Under the pieces are notes generated by a model that saw only the letters and a program-made list of their open reading frames with translations, searched no databases and was not told where the DNA came from. A DNA stretch of 64,000 nt from Candidatus Aegiribacteria sp. MLS_C (lineage in GTDB: Bacteria; Fermentibacterota; Fermentibacteria; Fermentibacterales; JCC-6). The translations under genes and the position numbers were made by a program. Shown piece by piece: positions 27,005-35,004 of this stretch. Location: contig LQBI01000004.1 in the NCBI GenBank assembly GCA_002030045.1, positions 23,915 to 87,914 on the forward strand, in the 5' to 3' direction. How positions within the stretch are numbered: the first letter of the stretch is position 1; the number at the start of each line of letters is the position of its first letter.

Positions 27005-28005
27005 CGATTCCAGGAGTGATCCTGACGGCTCTCCTGGCCTTCGGCCTGGGAGACGTGGTTGATATTCTTGAGGATGATGACGTTCAGAGCGCCATCAGCA
27101 TCGCCGAATCCTTCCAGAGGGCCAACCGCGAGATGAGCGAGGTCGAGGAGTACTACCTCGGCAGGTCGGTGGCCGCCACCGTCCTCAACATGTACACGCC
27201 CCTGGAGGCTCCTGCGATGCAGCAGTACGTCAACCTGGTCGGACAGAGCGTCGCATGCTGCTCACCGAAACCCGCCATCTACAACGGCTACCATTTCATG
27301 CTCCTCAACAGCAGCGAGATCAACGCCATAGCCTGTCCGGGAGGCAACATCCTGATCTGCAGGGGCCTGATCGACCTTGCCGGCAACGAGGACGAACTCG
27401 CCGCGATACTTGCTCACGAGGTCGCCCATGTGGCCCTCAGGCACGGGGTCTCCTCCGTGGACCAGGCCAGGTGGACCGAGTTCGGCATGACAGTGGCCGA
27501 GGAGTCCGCTGAGCAGTGGGGCAGCGGAGAGGTGCAGGCAGCGGTGGACGACTACGGCGACCTTGTGGACGAAGTGGTTTCCAATATCATCAACAGGGGC
27601 TACAGCCGGGAGACCGAGTACCAGGCGGACAGCCTCGCGGCGGTGATACTCTCCAGGTCCGGCTATTCGCCCGGAGCCCTTGCCTCGGTGCTTCAGAAGA
27701 TGAGCGCGATCACCACGAGGTCGGGCCCCGGCTTCTGGCAGACCCATCCCTCTCCCGAGGACAGGCTCTCCCACCTGAACACCGTGCTGGCCGGTCTTCC
27801 ACAGAGCGATATCGACCCTGTGAGAACCGCAAGGTTCCAGGAGTACTCCTCGGGCTCCGTGACGGTGCCCGATAGCTCCACTACCTCGACTACGGGAGGA
27901 AGAGGCTCCACCTCTTCATCAACCGGTACCACCGGAACCGGAGGCAGGGGCTCCACTTCATCCTCCACTTCCACTTCCACTTCCTCCTCATCGTCGAGGA
28001 ACTGA
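27001..28005 (+). CDS. M48-family metallopeptidase
   Basis: The product is 334 aa with an N-terminal signal or anchor. The zinc site is complete: LAHEVAHVALRHG (HExxH, ~138) and the downstream GYSRETEYQADSLAAVILS with its Glu ligand (~201). FWQTHPSPEDRLSHL (~245) is the usual M48B/BepA-type C-terminal motif. Family members are periplasmic proteases that clear misfolded outer-membrane proteins. The last ~55 residues are low-complexity Ser/Thr blocks separated by GGRGS repeats, which are not part of the family. It sits between the SH3 protein and a glutamine cyclotransferase in one operon. Confidence 0.9.
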   Translation: MTIPGVILTALLAFGLGDVVDILEDDDVQSAISIAESFQRANREMSEVEEYYLGRSVAATVLNMYTPLEAPAMQQYVNLVGQSVACCSPKPAIYNGYHFMLLNSSEINAIACPGGNILICRGLIDLAGNEDELAAILAHEVAHVALRHGVSSVDQARWTEFGMTVAEESAEQWGSGEVQAAVDDYGDLVDEVVSNIINRGYSRETEYQADSLAAVILSRSGYSPGALASVLQKMSAITTRSGPGFWQTHPSPEDRLSHLNTVLAGLPQSDIDPVRTARFQEYSSGSVTVPDSSTTSTTGGRGSTSSSTGTTGTGGRGSTSSSTSTSTSSSSSRN

Positions 28006-28009
28006 GGGA

Positions 28010-28801
28010 ATGCGTCCCGGAGGCTACATACCATGGGGCGGAGCGGCCCTGTCGGTCCTGCTCGTATCCTGCGAAGGCGCCAGTGAGCCTTCGGGAGGTT
28101 CCGGCACTGTTCCGGAGACCCTGACCGTAGTGGTGCTGGAGACACTCCCCCACGACACCACCTCGTTCACCCAGGGACTCGAGGTACACGACGGCGTACT
28201 CTGGGAATCCACAGGTCTATTCGGCCATTCCACCGTAAGGATGCTTGATCCCTCCGACGGCTCCCTGATCGCTTCCTACGACCTTCCGGACACCCTCTTC
28301 GGAGAGGGGCTGACGGTGGCGGGCGACAGCGTCTACCAGCTGACCTGGCTTTCCGGCCTGGTACTGAAATGGTCCGTGGAGGATCCCGTCCCGGGAGTCG
28401 CCGGGACCATCGATACCGAGGGCTGGGGGATCTGCGCGGTGAACGGCAGCACCGTAGCAACCAGCAACGGGAGTTCCACCCTCAGTTTCAGGGACCTGGG
28501 CACACTGGATACCCTCTACACCGTCGAGGTGACCATGGACGGCGTGGGCCTCAGCCAGCTGAACGAGCTGGAATACCATGACGGCGATATCTACGCCAAC
28601 AGGTACTACTCCGACTTCATCTACAAAATCGACCCCGAAAGCGGAAAGGTCACCGGACTGATAGACGCCAACGGGCTCAGGCTGATGCTCGACACCTTCA
28701 CCGCCGGAGTCCTCAACGGAATAGCCTGGGACCCGGACAGGGAAGCCTTCCTGCTCACCGGCAAGAACTGGCCGCTGATCTTCGTCGTAGACCTTCAGTA
28801 A
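28010..28801 (+). CDS. Glutaminyl-peptide cyclotransferase (plant/bacterial type), lipoprotein
   Basis: This 263-aa protein begins with a signal ending in a lipobox (LLVSC), so it should be lipid-anchored. The rest matches the five-bladed propeller glutamine cyclotransferase family: PHDTTSFTQGLEVHDGVLWE at the start of blade 1, STGLFGHSTVR, GEGLTVAGDSVYQLTW, LNELEYHDGDIYANRY and the C-terminal GVLNGIAWDPDREAFLLTGK. The enzyme converts N-terminal Gln of exported proteins to pyroglutamate, protecting them from aminopeptidases. A strong terminator follows directly after the stop. Confidence 0.88.
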   Translation: MRPGGYIPWGGAALSVLLVSCEGASEPSGGSGTVPETLTVVVLETLPHDTTSFTQGLEVHDGVLWESTGLFGHSTVRMLDPSDGSLIASYDLPDTLFGEGLTVAGDSVYQLTWLSGLVLKWSVEDPVPGVAGTIDTEGWGICAVNGSTVATSNGSSTLSFRDLGTLDTLYTVEVTMDGVGLSQLNELEYHDGDIYANRYYSDFIYKIDPESGKVTGLIDANGLRLMLDTFTAGVLNGIAWDPDREAFLLTGKNWPLIFVVDLQ

Positions 28802-28802
28802 A

Positions 28803-28836
28803 GAGAAGGGGGAAGCCCGAGGGCTTCCCCCTTCTC
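28803..28836. terminator. Bidirectional intrinsic terminator
   Basis: A perfect 15-bp inverted repeat (28803-28817 with 28822-28836) with a 4-nt CGAG loop lies between the convergent stops of the cyclotransferase and the RNA-binding protein gene. The stem is GC-rich in the centre and A/T-richer at its base. It can serve both strands, although T-runs are short. Confidence 0.85.
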
Positions 28837-28850
28837 CATTGCGCTCCGGC

Positions 28851-29105
28851 CTAGCTCGGCCTGGTGTGGGCGAAGTCCACCCTTACCTGGCGTCCTTCTA
28901 TCTCCTGGCCGTGCATCGCCTCCTGGGCGCTCTGCGCGTCATCGGGGCTGGCGAAGGTCACGAAACCGAAGCCCCTGGACCTACCGGTGTCCCTCTCGCA
29001 GACCACGTTCGCCTCCTCTATGTCGCCGAACTCCTCGAAGGCCTTCTTGAGACCCTCGTCTGTGGTCGCCCAGGGCAAGCCGCCTACAAATAGCTTCCTG
29101 TTCAT
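28851..29105 (-). CDS. RRM-domain RNA-binding protein
   Basis: The product is a single 84-aa RNA recognition motif. RNP2 is KLFVGGLPW (residues 4-12) and RNP1 is RGFGFVTF (~45-52), with the expected helices between. It resembles the small Rbp proteins of cyanobacteria and many environmental bacteria, which bind RNA and are often induced by cold. AGGAG lies 7 nt before the ATG at 29105. A longer in-frame extension upstream is Arg/Pro-rich leader sequence and not family-like. The gene has a long leader from a near-consensus promoter. Confidence 0.93.
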   Translation of the reverse strand: MNRKLFVGGLPWATTDEGLKKAFEEFGDIEEANVVCERDTGRSRGFGFVTFASPDDAQSAQEAMHGQEIEGRQVRVDFAHTRPS

Positions 29106-29363
29106 ATGATCTCCTGTTCCCGGGACATGAGGTCCCAAAGTACCATGCGGCCGCAATGCCGCGACTGAACCCCGAAAATGGGGCCTGACAGGCCGGGACG
29201 ATGCCCGGCGCCGAACCGCCGAAGGCGGAAGAAAAGCGCAGAGAGTCATGCTTCCGGAATGAGTTGGAAGAGAACGAACAGGTGGTATAGGGGCCGGATC
29301 AGAAATAGCAGAACCTCTTCAGTACATGATCGAAGTCAACCATAAAACCGTATAAAACCGACT
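29106..29363 (-). ncRNA. Long 5' leader of the RRM gene
   Basis: If transcription begins near 29363, as the promoter at 29370-29398 implies, the message has a ~258-nt untranslated leader. No ORF with a good start is seen in it. The part nearest the gene is GC-rich with several short self-complementary stretches (for example GGCCGGGAC...GTCCCGG-type pairs around 29130-29200). Long structured leaders are typical of cold-shock and autoregulated RNA-binding protein genes; that role is inference. Confidence 0.45.
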
Positions 29364-29369
29364 TGCGGG

Positions 29370-29398
29370 ATTATAGACCAATGGCCCCGGGGTGACAA
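29370..29398 (-). promoter_or_regulatory. Sigma70-type promoter upstream of the RRM gene
   Basis: On the minus strand, TTGTCA (29393-29398) and TATAAT (29370-29375) are separated by exactly 17 nt. This is the best-looking promoter in the chromosomal part of the window. It overlaps the end of the neighbouring hypothetical gene region and reads toward the RRM protein. Confidence 0.65.
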
Positions 29399-29401
29399 CC
29401 C

Positions 29402-29995
29402 CTACAGAAGCGTCTTTATGGAGCCCCAGGTATCCCTTTCAAGACGAGTCACTCCGTGACCTGTGACCGTCATGTCCCACATCGTCCAGTGCAGGTCGGT
29501 GGCCCACATGTACCCGTACCCGCTCATGCTGGCCCTGAACAGTATCCGGCCCTCCAGAGCCGATGTGAGGGTCACAGTTCCCGAAACATCGGTGGAATCG
29601 CTGACGTTGAAGGACACGTATCCCGGGCTGGAATGGTTGTCATACTCGTTGAAGATGACCACATCGGAAGTGAAGGGATCCACCTGGATTATCATGGATA
29701 CGTTCACTCCGCCGTCCATCGTGTAACCCGTGTGCAGGAACCCGGTACCCATGGAAACTGTCATGGAATCGCATCCAGCCGGAAAGTCCAGGAAGACCGT
29801 GGTCTGGAAGTCGGCATCATCTCCCGGATCGCACTTCCCGTACATCGACTTCTCGAATTCGAGCCCTCCGGCAACCCCGGTCCAGCCGGAGCCGTAATTC
29901 CACTGCGCATTGAGTTCGGTAAAGGGATACTCCCATACAGCGTCCCCCCATAGAACGGCAGGTCCGAGGAGTATCAGGATGAACAGCTTTCTCAT
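29402..29995 (-). CDS. Exported hypothetical protein, jelly-roll-like
   Basis: This 197-aa product has a clear signal peptide (MRKLFILILLGPAVLWGDA) and an all-beta mature part with many aromatic, Ser and Thr residues (YVSFNVSDSTDVSGTVTLTS; DLHWTMWDMTVTGHGV). The pattern resembles secreted carbohydrate-binding or LamG-like jelly rolls but no motif proves it. GGAGGG is about 10 nt before the ATG. It is the last gene before tRNA-Asn and has the composition of the chromosome. Confidence 0.55.
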   Translation of the reverse strand: MRKLFILILLGPAVLWGDAVWEYPFTELNAQWNYGSGWTGVAGGLEFEKSMYGKCDPGDDADFQTTVFLDFPAGCDSMTVSMGTGFLHTGYTMDGGVNVSMIIQVDPFTSDVVIFNEYDNHSSPGYVSFNVSDSTDVSGTVTLTSALEGRILFRASMSGYGYMWATDLHWTMWDMTVTGHGVTRLERDTWGSIKTLL

Positions 29996-30227
29996 CAGGT
30001 TATCCCTCCATGCCCGGGTTGATCACCGAACTAACCTAAAAAAAACACACAGGGAATAGTCAAACATGCATCGGCAACACTCAGCCGCCTTCCCCGCATA
30101 CACGACCAAGAGTATGTCACACCGTAAATTGGAACAGGTATGATCACAGATGTCGAACTGTTACGGACAAGCTGAACTGCTTGACGGAGCGCCTCACGGA
30201 CCGTATTTTCCCCGTCCATCAGAATGC

Positions 30228-30303
30228 GCCTCGATAGCTCAGTTGGTAGAGCGGGTGGCTGTTAACCACTAGGTCCGAGGTTCGAGTCCTCGTCGAGGCG
30301 CCA
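30228..30303 (+). tRNA. tRNA-Asn (GTT)
   Basis: All cloverleaf parts fold: acceptor GCCTCGA/TCGAGGC (30228-30234 with 30293-30299), D-stem GCTC/GAGC, and anticodon stem GGTGG/CCACT with one G-U. The anticodon GTT is at 30261-30263. The T-arm is CGAGG/CCTCG with loop TTCGAGT, then discriminator G and an encoded CCA (30301-30303). The chromosome-like composition ends here and island DNA starts immediately 3' of the CCA. Confidence 0.96.
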
Positions 30304-31941
30304 AGCATGTCTCCCAGCGAACTCATTTCCAGCGGTTAACGATGAAGATCGTGTATGTGGTTGACTACCATGCACTCCAACTCGAAGGCCGTTATTCCCG
30401 TCCCAATAGACCCTGTTCACCACGGATTTCATCAGAGCCTTTTGTTCACGACCGTCAAGACGACCAATGGTTCGGGCGAAGTTGTCCAGCGCTATAACAA
30501 CGGCTTCTGTCACCACTTTGTCGTTTCCACAGCCGCTGATACGTGCTTCCAGATGGAGGATGTTGTCCGTATTCTCCCTCTTTCTCTGACTCTGACGCTC
30601 AAGCTCCGCCTTAACCTCATTCTGAGCATTCTCATCGAGACTCCCAAGATTCTCCATTAGGGTCTTGATCTTATCATTGGTGCGTTTCAGGGTTTTCTGA
30701 TGGACTTGAAGTTCTTTACGCATCCTCGGTAGGTCTGCGGTGATCTGATTGTTTGTCTCCTCGATGATCCTTGAAAGCCGATCGGGCTTGAAAGCAAGTT
30801 CTGATACACTCTTGATAACAGTCTCCTCAATCTCACTAGCAGGAACCGATCCAGTACATTCAGGAGTCTTGCATACATACCTGAAATAACGAACCTCTCC
30901 CGGCTTCGTTGTTGAATCGGTCTTCATGGGCTTAAGGCACTTCCCGCAGTACATGAGTCCTGAAAGCAGATAGTTGTGTTTCCGTCTGGCAACGACATTG
31001 TGCCGCGTTGCATTGCCTTCATCAAGGACAGTCTGAACCTTATCGAAGAGTTGCTCGGGTACGATGGCTTCCCATGTTGCCTTGACCTCTGAATAGAGCT
31101 GAGTCTCCTTCAGGGAATCCTGATCCACGTGTTGGTACTTCTTGTTGACTTGCAGTATACCGACATATGCCTTGTTCCTGAGTATCCTACGGACATTCTC
31201 CAGAGTGAATTTCTTTCCTCCTCGAACTACTCCCTGCTTGGAAATTCTCCGTTTTGTTCGATGTCCCTCGCGGTTCAGAAGCTCGATAACTTTTCTTAGA
31301 GAGCCGAGTTTCAGATACTCCGTGAAAATATGTTGGACGATTACAGCCTCGTCCTTATTGACTACGAGCTCTCCCTGCTTATCTGCAAGGTCATATCCCA
31401 ATGGCGGAACTCCACCAGTCCAGATACCCTTACCTGCTCGATTAACTTTACTGATCTGCATACGCTCGGAGGTCTGTTCGCGCTCCAGCTCAGCCAGTGC
31501 CATTAGGATGTATGAGATGAATCTGCCATATGATGAGGTGGTATCGATCTGCTGAGTAACACAGACAAAGCCAACACCACGCTTGTCGAGGTAGTCGAAG
31601 AACTCGATGAAGTCCCTGATGGACCTGCTAACCCTATCCAGCCGAGTACATAAAACTGTATTTACCGCTCCAGTCTCGATGTCCTGATAGAGTTGCTGGA
31701 ACTCGTCACTTTGGACTGACTTACTGCCGGAGATTCCCTCAAGAATATAGGTCTTCGCCTCTGTCCATTCTTCCTCTCTCACAGCACCACGATCAGCTCT
31801 GATCTGATTCTGGTAGGCGATGTGTGCTCGCATCATATCTATCTGAAGTGTGGTCGATCCTTCCTCCACTCGAGCCTGTCCTAGAGTACTTACTCTCGCG
31901 ATCAATCCGCACTTACGATAGACCATCGATATCGTCCTCAT
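30262..31941 (-). CDS. Large serine recombinase (integrase)
   Basis: The 559-aa protein has the resolvase catalytic domain (CGLIARVSTLGQ with the nucleophilic Ser at residue 18; GISGSKSVQSDEF; CTRLDRVSRSIRDF), the recombinase domain (GGVPPLGYDL, VRRILRNKAYVGIL), a zinc ribbon (MYCGKCLKP...CKTPEC) and a coiled coil (~400-470). These are all features of phiC31/Bxb1-type integrases. The last 14 codons (ending LDEDSNLGPSG) are the antisense of tRNA-Asn and the stop TAA is in the anticodon loop. Thus the 3' end of the gene is formed by the attachment site. It overlaps the 143-aa gene upstream by 29 nt; an internal ATG at 31926 would reduce this. Confidence 0.92.
   Translation of the reverse strand: MRTISMVYRKCGLIARVSTLGQARVEEGSTTLQIDMMRAHIAYQNQIRADRGAVREEEWTEAKTYILEGISGSKSVQSDEFQQLYQDIETGAVNTVLCTRLDRVSRSIRDFIEFFDYLDKRGVGFVCVTQQIDTTSSYGRFISYILMALAELEREQTSERMQISKVNRAGKGIWTGGVPPLGYDLADKQGELVVNKDEAVIVQHIFTEYLKLGSLRKVIELLNREGHRTKRRISKQGVVRGGKKFTLENVRRILRNKAYVGILQVNKKYQHVDQDSLKETQLYSEVKATWEAIVPEQLFDKVQTVLDEGNATRHNVVARRKHNYLLSGLMYCGKCLKPMKTDSTTKPGEVRYFRYVCKTPECTGSVPASEIEETVIKSVSELAFKPDRLSRIIEETNNQITADLPRMRKELQVHQKTLKRTNDKIKTLMENLGSLDENAQNEVKAELERQSQRKRENTDNILHLEARISGCGNDKVVTEAVVIALDNFARTIGRLDGREQKALMKSVVNRVYWDGNNGLRVGVHGSQPHTRSSSLTAGNEFAGRHAWRLDEDSNLGPSG
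30264..30303. other. Probable attachment site (island left junction) in tRNA-Asn 3' half
   Basis: A large serine recombinase gene on the opposite strand runs into the tRNA and ends inside its anticodon loop, and the base composition changes at this point. Tip-to-tail contact of integrase and tRNA 3' end is the classic layout of an integrated element. The exact crossover is not known, and no second copy of the tRNA 3' end was found up to 64,000. Confidence 0.6.
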
Positions 31942-32344
31942 CTACCTGCCGTATAAGTCTGTCCTTGTACTCTATAGGAAGTTTCTCCCAGCCCTCTGCA
32001 ATAGCTCTTACCCAGATAGGGTATCCTGCCCATTCTTCATCAGACAGTACGCCCTGCTCCCGCTTTTTCAGAAGCTCAGTAAGGGCCACGGCGTTACTTC
32101 TACCAATCATGTACTCAAGGAAGAACCGATCAGAGTCAGTACCTTCAAGAGATTTGCTCAACACCTTGGTTGATTCCGCTACCGCTCGTGCAGTGTACAA
32201 GATGAATTGGTCGATTCTCTCAGAAGTAGACTTGTCAGAAATGAATTCAATCTCAACCGTATACTTCTTCGAGGGTATGAAAGCATCATGATCATCCCCG
32301 AGGATTGGTACATCAGGCAGAAACGGTACTTCAGAATTTTCCAA
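31913..32344 (-). CDS. Small acidic hypothetical protein, recombinase companion
   Basis: A TTG start preceded by GGGAGAGG gives 143 aa. It is not recognised. Residues ~28-60 read KKYTVEIEFISDKSTSERID and then a helix, and the rest is helical and acidic (EQGVLSDEEWAGYPIWVRAI; ending VDEDDIDGLS). It overlaps the recombinase start, so the two are translationally coupled. The second recombinase in the window also has a short gene directly upstream with a similar strand-helix opening (61275-61433). A role as accessory or directionality factor is inference. Confidence 0.6.
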   Translation of the reverse strand: MENSEVPFLPDVPILGDDHDAFIPSKKYTVEIEFISDKSTSERIDQFILYTARAVAESTKVLSKSLEGTDSDRFFLEYMIGRSNAVALTELLKKREQGVLSDEEWAGYPIWVRAIAEGWEKLPIEYKDRLIRQVDEDDIDGLS

Positions 32345-33240
32345 CTAACCTCTCCCATCATACCACAGAATCAGGTAACTCATTCTGTGACCCTACATCA
32401 CGACTATGTGAAAGAGATAAGTTTCAGGCTACCTATGATAACCTTACGGTCATTTTGGCGACCCCAACAGTGTTCTAATCAAATTGATAACTTTCGACTG
32501 CATGATCTGTCGGTCATTGATAAGATATCCTCGATAGCATTGAACCACTTGGACAAATAATCCAAGTGCTTCTATCAAAAGAATGTACTAATCTATTCAT
32601 CCTGTATTCAGTATGGAATTGTCTGATTGTACTAGAACTGCTTGTGATGTTCAGACACAGAACAGAAATTTATAATACCATGTATGTCTTTGAGTTATGG
32701 CGTATGATTGTCTAGGACTGAACTTTTAGAACGAATATGGGTATCTTACTTTGTCAGATCGCATGAAGCTGTCTGAACTCTAGATCGAAGAGCGTGATGA
32801 TGAGTGGTACTGATAATGTCGGAAGTGGTCAAATGGTAACTAGTTATGAGTGTGCACTACTCGCCAATGATTCGATTGGATTCAATCACCGAATCCCACT
32901 CGGTATAAGCACACACCCGACAGTAAGTTTTTCTGAGAAATACAGTTCTCTATGGGGATGTGATTTCTCCAAAGCTCCGTTTTCGCACTCATCTCTAAAA
33001 AGCTCGAATGAGTACGACAAATGCAACCCTTGCGTTTATCGCACCTATATACATCAATGGTCGAGAATGGTTGAACACAATAGTTATTACTCGAACACAA
33101 ATGGAAAGGATGACTCCAAGAGCTGCTCCTGCGAGTTGGACAATCTTGGAGCTAAGCATCTGCGGGAGCTGAGAGCAACTGCAGACACTCCTGACAAACG
33201 AGGACTTCGATCTATAGATCGGAGAGTAACTCGAAGGAGT
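32345..33240. other. Gene-poor stretch at the start of the island
   Basis: No convincing gene is seen in this ~900-nt AT-rich stretch. Two overlapping open frames around 32794-33420 on opposite strands have unconvincing composition (many Ser/Cys, no ribosome-binding sites). Probable promoters for the 143-aa gene lie near its left end but no clear -35/-10 pair stands out. Confidence 0.4.
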
Positions 33241-33241
33241 G

Positions 33242-33276
33242 GCAGCCCAAAATGCGGGGCGAGGCCCCGCGGCTGC
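33242..33276. repeat. Two-tier GC-rich hairpin
   Basis: GCAGCC (33242-33247) pairs with GGCTGC (33271-33276). Inside, GCGGGGC (33254-33260) pairs with GCCCCGC (33264-33270) around a GAG loop, with a 6-nt A-rich bulge on the left only. Both stems are perfect. It stands in AT-rich surroundings just before the 210-aa gene. No T-run follows, so it is not a standard terminator. Confidence 0.6.
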
Positions 33277-33297
33277 TGCTATGACTGAAGTCGAGGG

Positions 33298-33930
33298 ATG
33301 TTGACTGATGAAAATGAAACTGACACCATGAATAACACTCACAGCACTAATACTCAGAACACTGACACTCAGGAGAACACGGGTAGTAATCCTCTGAGCA
33401 GGAGGGTGAATACTGTACACAGACTAAGCACTCAGGAGGAGATTCTGAGCAGGAGAAAGTGTGGAGAGATTCCAGACTCTCTGTTCAGGGCAAGTAAGAG
33501 AATAGACAGGGCACGCGATCAGTTGCAGAGACTCCGTTCGATGATACACCGACACAAACAACTCTTAGCCGAGCACGCGCATAGGGCGATCACTTATAAG
33601 GTGATCGACAGTGTAAGAACAGGACTCACACAGACTCTACAGGAACTGAATTGCTCAGACTGCTGCAGTGTAGGGACTCTACGGACGCTGGGACAATGGG
33701 TGTCCCGCGTCAGGGAAAGACTCAAGGTTACGGGGCGATCCGAGAATGGAGCTAATGTCGGCCGCATCAGCTCTAACCTCGGCATACACCCGAACAGAGA
33801 CGAGGAAGGGCGTAGAGGAGTGCTATACGGACTACATAGGGCACACCTAAGTAGATCTCAGTACACACTATGTGCGAGGCTGCTGAAGGCTGTTCCCATA
33901 TCCTACGAGATGTACGAGCACTCATGGTAA
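33298..33930 (+). CDS. Hypothetical basic helical protein
   Basis: This 210-aa frame is not recognised. It starts with a Thr/Asn/Gln-rich segment (HSTNTQNTDTQENTGS) and continues as a basic helical protein (FRASKRIDRARDQLQRLRSM; GTLRTLGQWVSRVRERLKV). The ribosome-binding site is weak (CGAGGG directly before the ATG), so the start may be internal. It is bracketed by a strong hairpin upstream and a 13-bp inverted repeat downstream. Nothing suggests a function; the basic character would allow nucleic-acid binding. Confidence 0.4.
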   Translation: MLTDENETDTMNNTHSTNTQNTDTQENTGSNPLSRRVNTVHRLSTQEEILSRRKCGEIPDSLFRASKRIDRARDQLQRLRSMIHRHKQLLAEHAHRAITYKVIDSVRTGLTQTLQELNCSDCCSVGTLRTLGQWVSRVRERLKVTGRSENGANVGRISSNLGIHPNRDEEGRRGVLYGLHRAHLSRSQYTLCARLLKAVPISYEMYEHSW

Positions 33931-33947
33931 GGACAAGACCCAGAGAA

Positions 33948-33982
33948 AGGGTACTAGAGGGTAGGCCTACCTCTAGTACCCT
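33948..33982. terminator. 13-bp inverted repeat after the 210-aa gene
   Basis: AGGGTACTAGAGG (33948-33960) is perfectly repeated inverted at 33970-33982. The 9-nt centre contains TAGGCCTA, itself a palindrome, so the whole 35 nt is nearly one long palindrome. It starts 17 nt after the stop codon. It may be a terminator without a U-tract, or a protein- or recombinase-binding site. Confidence 0.5.
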
Positions 33983-34141
33983 CCACGTACACCGAGCACG
34001 GGACCTCGACGATCGCGACCTTCGATCATCCAGCACCTGCATACACAACCACCCGTGCACGGCCAGACATGTGCGAACACTGACAGGCCCGGGCAGGACC
34101 TACAAACGTTCAACGACCGCTAGTCAGTTGAACGGGTGGTG

Positions 34142-34434
34142 GAGATGATAAGACGGTACCTCGCAATCGCAGGAGGTGCAGCCATGATGGCTGAGATGCC
34201 TGAAGCGTCCCTTCCAGACAACAACTCACACACGATGGAAGAACGACGCGCACCAAACGATACGACGGCACTGACACTGTCATACTCCAACCCGCGTTGT
34301 CTGATGGAAGGACGAGGTACTACGAATCTACCTCCTCACCCAGCTCGAGATCGTCGTTCGAATCAGGCAACGCGGAGAGACCGCGCATGAGATAGTGGAT
34401 GATGTACTCCTCGCCGCAGAGAGAGTATTCCGCT
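34142..34434 (+). pseudogene. Possible frameshifted small gene
   Basis: The frame beginning with the ATG at 34145 (MIRRYLAIAGGAAMMAEMPE) looks like a gene start with GGTGGTGGAG before it, but downstream the protein-like signal moves to other frames. One shift reads KRYDGTDTVILQPALSDGRT (~34258-34320). A further one reads IYLLTQLEIVVRIRQRGETA and VDDVLLAAERVFR, ending at a TAA near 34434. No single frame covers the whole stretch. The simplest reading is a decayed gene or sequencing indels. Confidence 0.35.
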
Positions 34435-34543
34435 AATGCTACCCAGATATACCCTACCACGATCACGAACAGGGTCTGGCTGGGCTGCTGTTATCGATAT
34501 CCTCCATAGTAAGCTCATACGCGGTCTCAACCCCCGCCCACCC

Positions 34544-34564
34544 CGCGGCGCCAAGCGCCGCGGC
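34544..34564. repeat. GC-rich hairpin
   Basis: CCGCGGCGC and GCGCCGCGG form a perfect 9-bp stem around a CAA loop. About 30 nt further right is a second G-rich/C-rich imperfect hairpin (34579-34604). The block resembles the one at 33242-33276, and the pair brackets ~1.3 kb. Confidence 0.5.
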
Positions 34565-34728
34565 ACCAAATGAACGCAGGGGGCGAAGGGTGCCCCGCCC
34601 CTACCGGTCATTACACTATCGCGTTTATTGAGTTTACTTAATCTGGATAACCATCAATCTTGAATGCGAGGTGGCGATTAAAGTGGATATGTCAGGTGCA
34701 TGCGAGAAATACCTTCACAGAGCCAGAA

Positions 34729-35004
34729 CTATCCGATAGGCCTTCGATCAAGCACCTGACGGAAATGTTCTTCAATCTCTTTGTATGACATGCAAAGAAC
34801 GTCGGGAGGATAGTCTTCAAGACTCTTCATGAAAGGTATTGGAGCTTCAGTCTTAAGTTTGTCAGGATTCAATCTACGCCAAACACTGTAGGCGATTCCC
34901 TCCAACTCATAGCAGGTACTGCAGTATACCCAGCTGACGGGTATTGGCCATGGACCTTGAGTCAGTCTACCTGAACTTCCGCAACAGCTACATTTATAAC
35001 TCAC
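34729..35004 (-). CDS. Small zinc-ribbon-like protein
   Basis: A GTG start gives 91 aa beginning MSYKCSCCGSSGRL. The pair CSCC and CSTC (residues 5-8 and 28-31) forms a likely four-cysteine zinc ribbon. The remainder is helical (IAYSVWRRLNPDKLKT; MSYKEIEEHFRQVLDRR). No family is recognised. It stands alone, convergent with the gene-poor region and divergent from the secreted propeller gene, within the island. Confidence 0.5.
   Translation of the reverse strand: MSYKCSCCGSSGRLTQGPWPIPVSWVYCSTCYELEGIAYSVWRRLNPDKLKTEAPIPFMKSLEDYPPDVLCMSYKEIEEHFRQVLDRRPIG

Noticed and set aside
30031-30219. Minus-strand frame of 62 codons just upstream of tRNA-Asn
   Set aside because: No ribosome-binding site and Cys/Arg-rich composition; more likely tRNA upstream region.
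32794-33420. Overlapping frames on both strands in the gene-poor stretch
   Set aside because: Neither has a ribosome-binding site or recognisable motif; they overlap each other and the hairpin at 33242.
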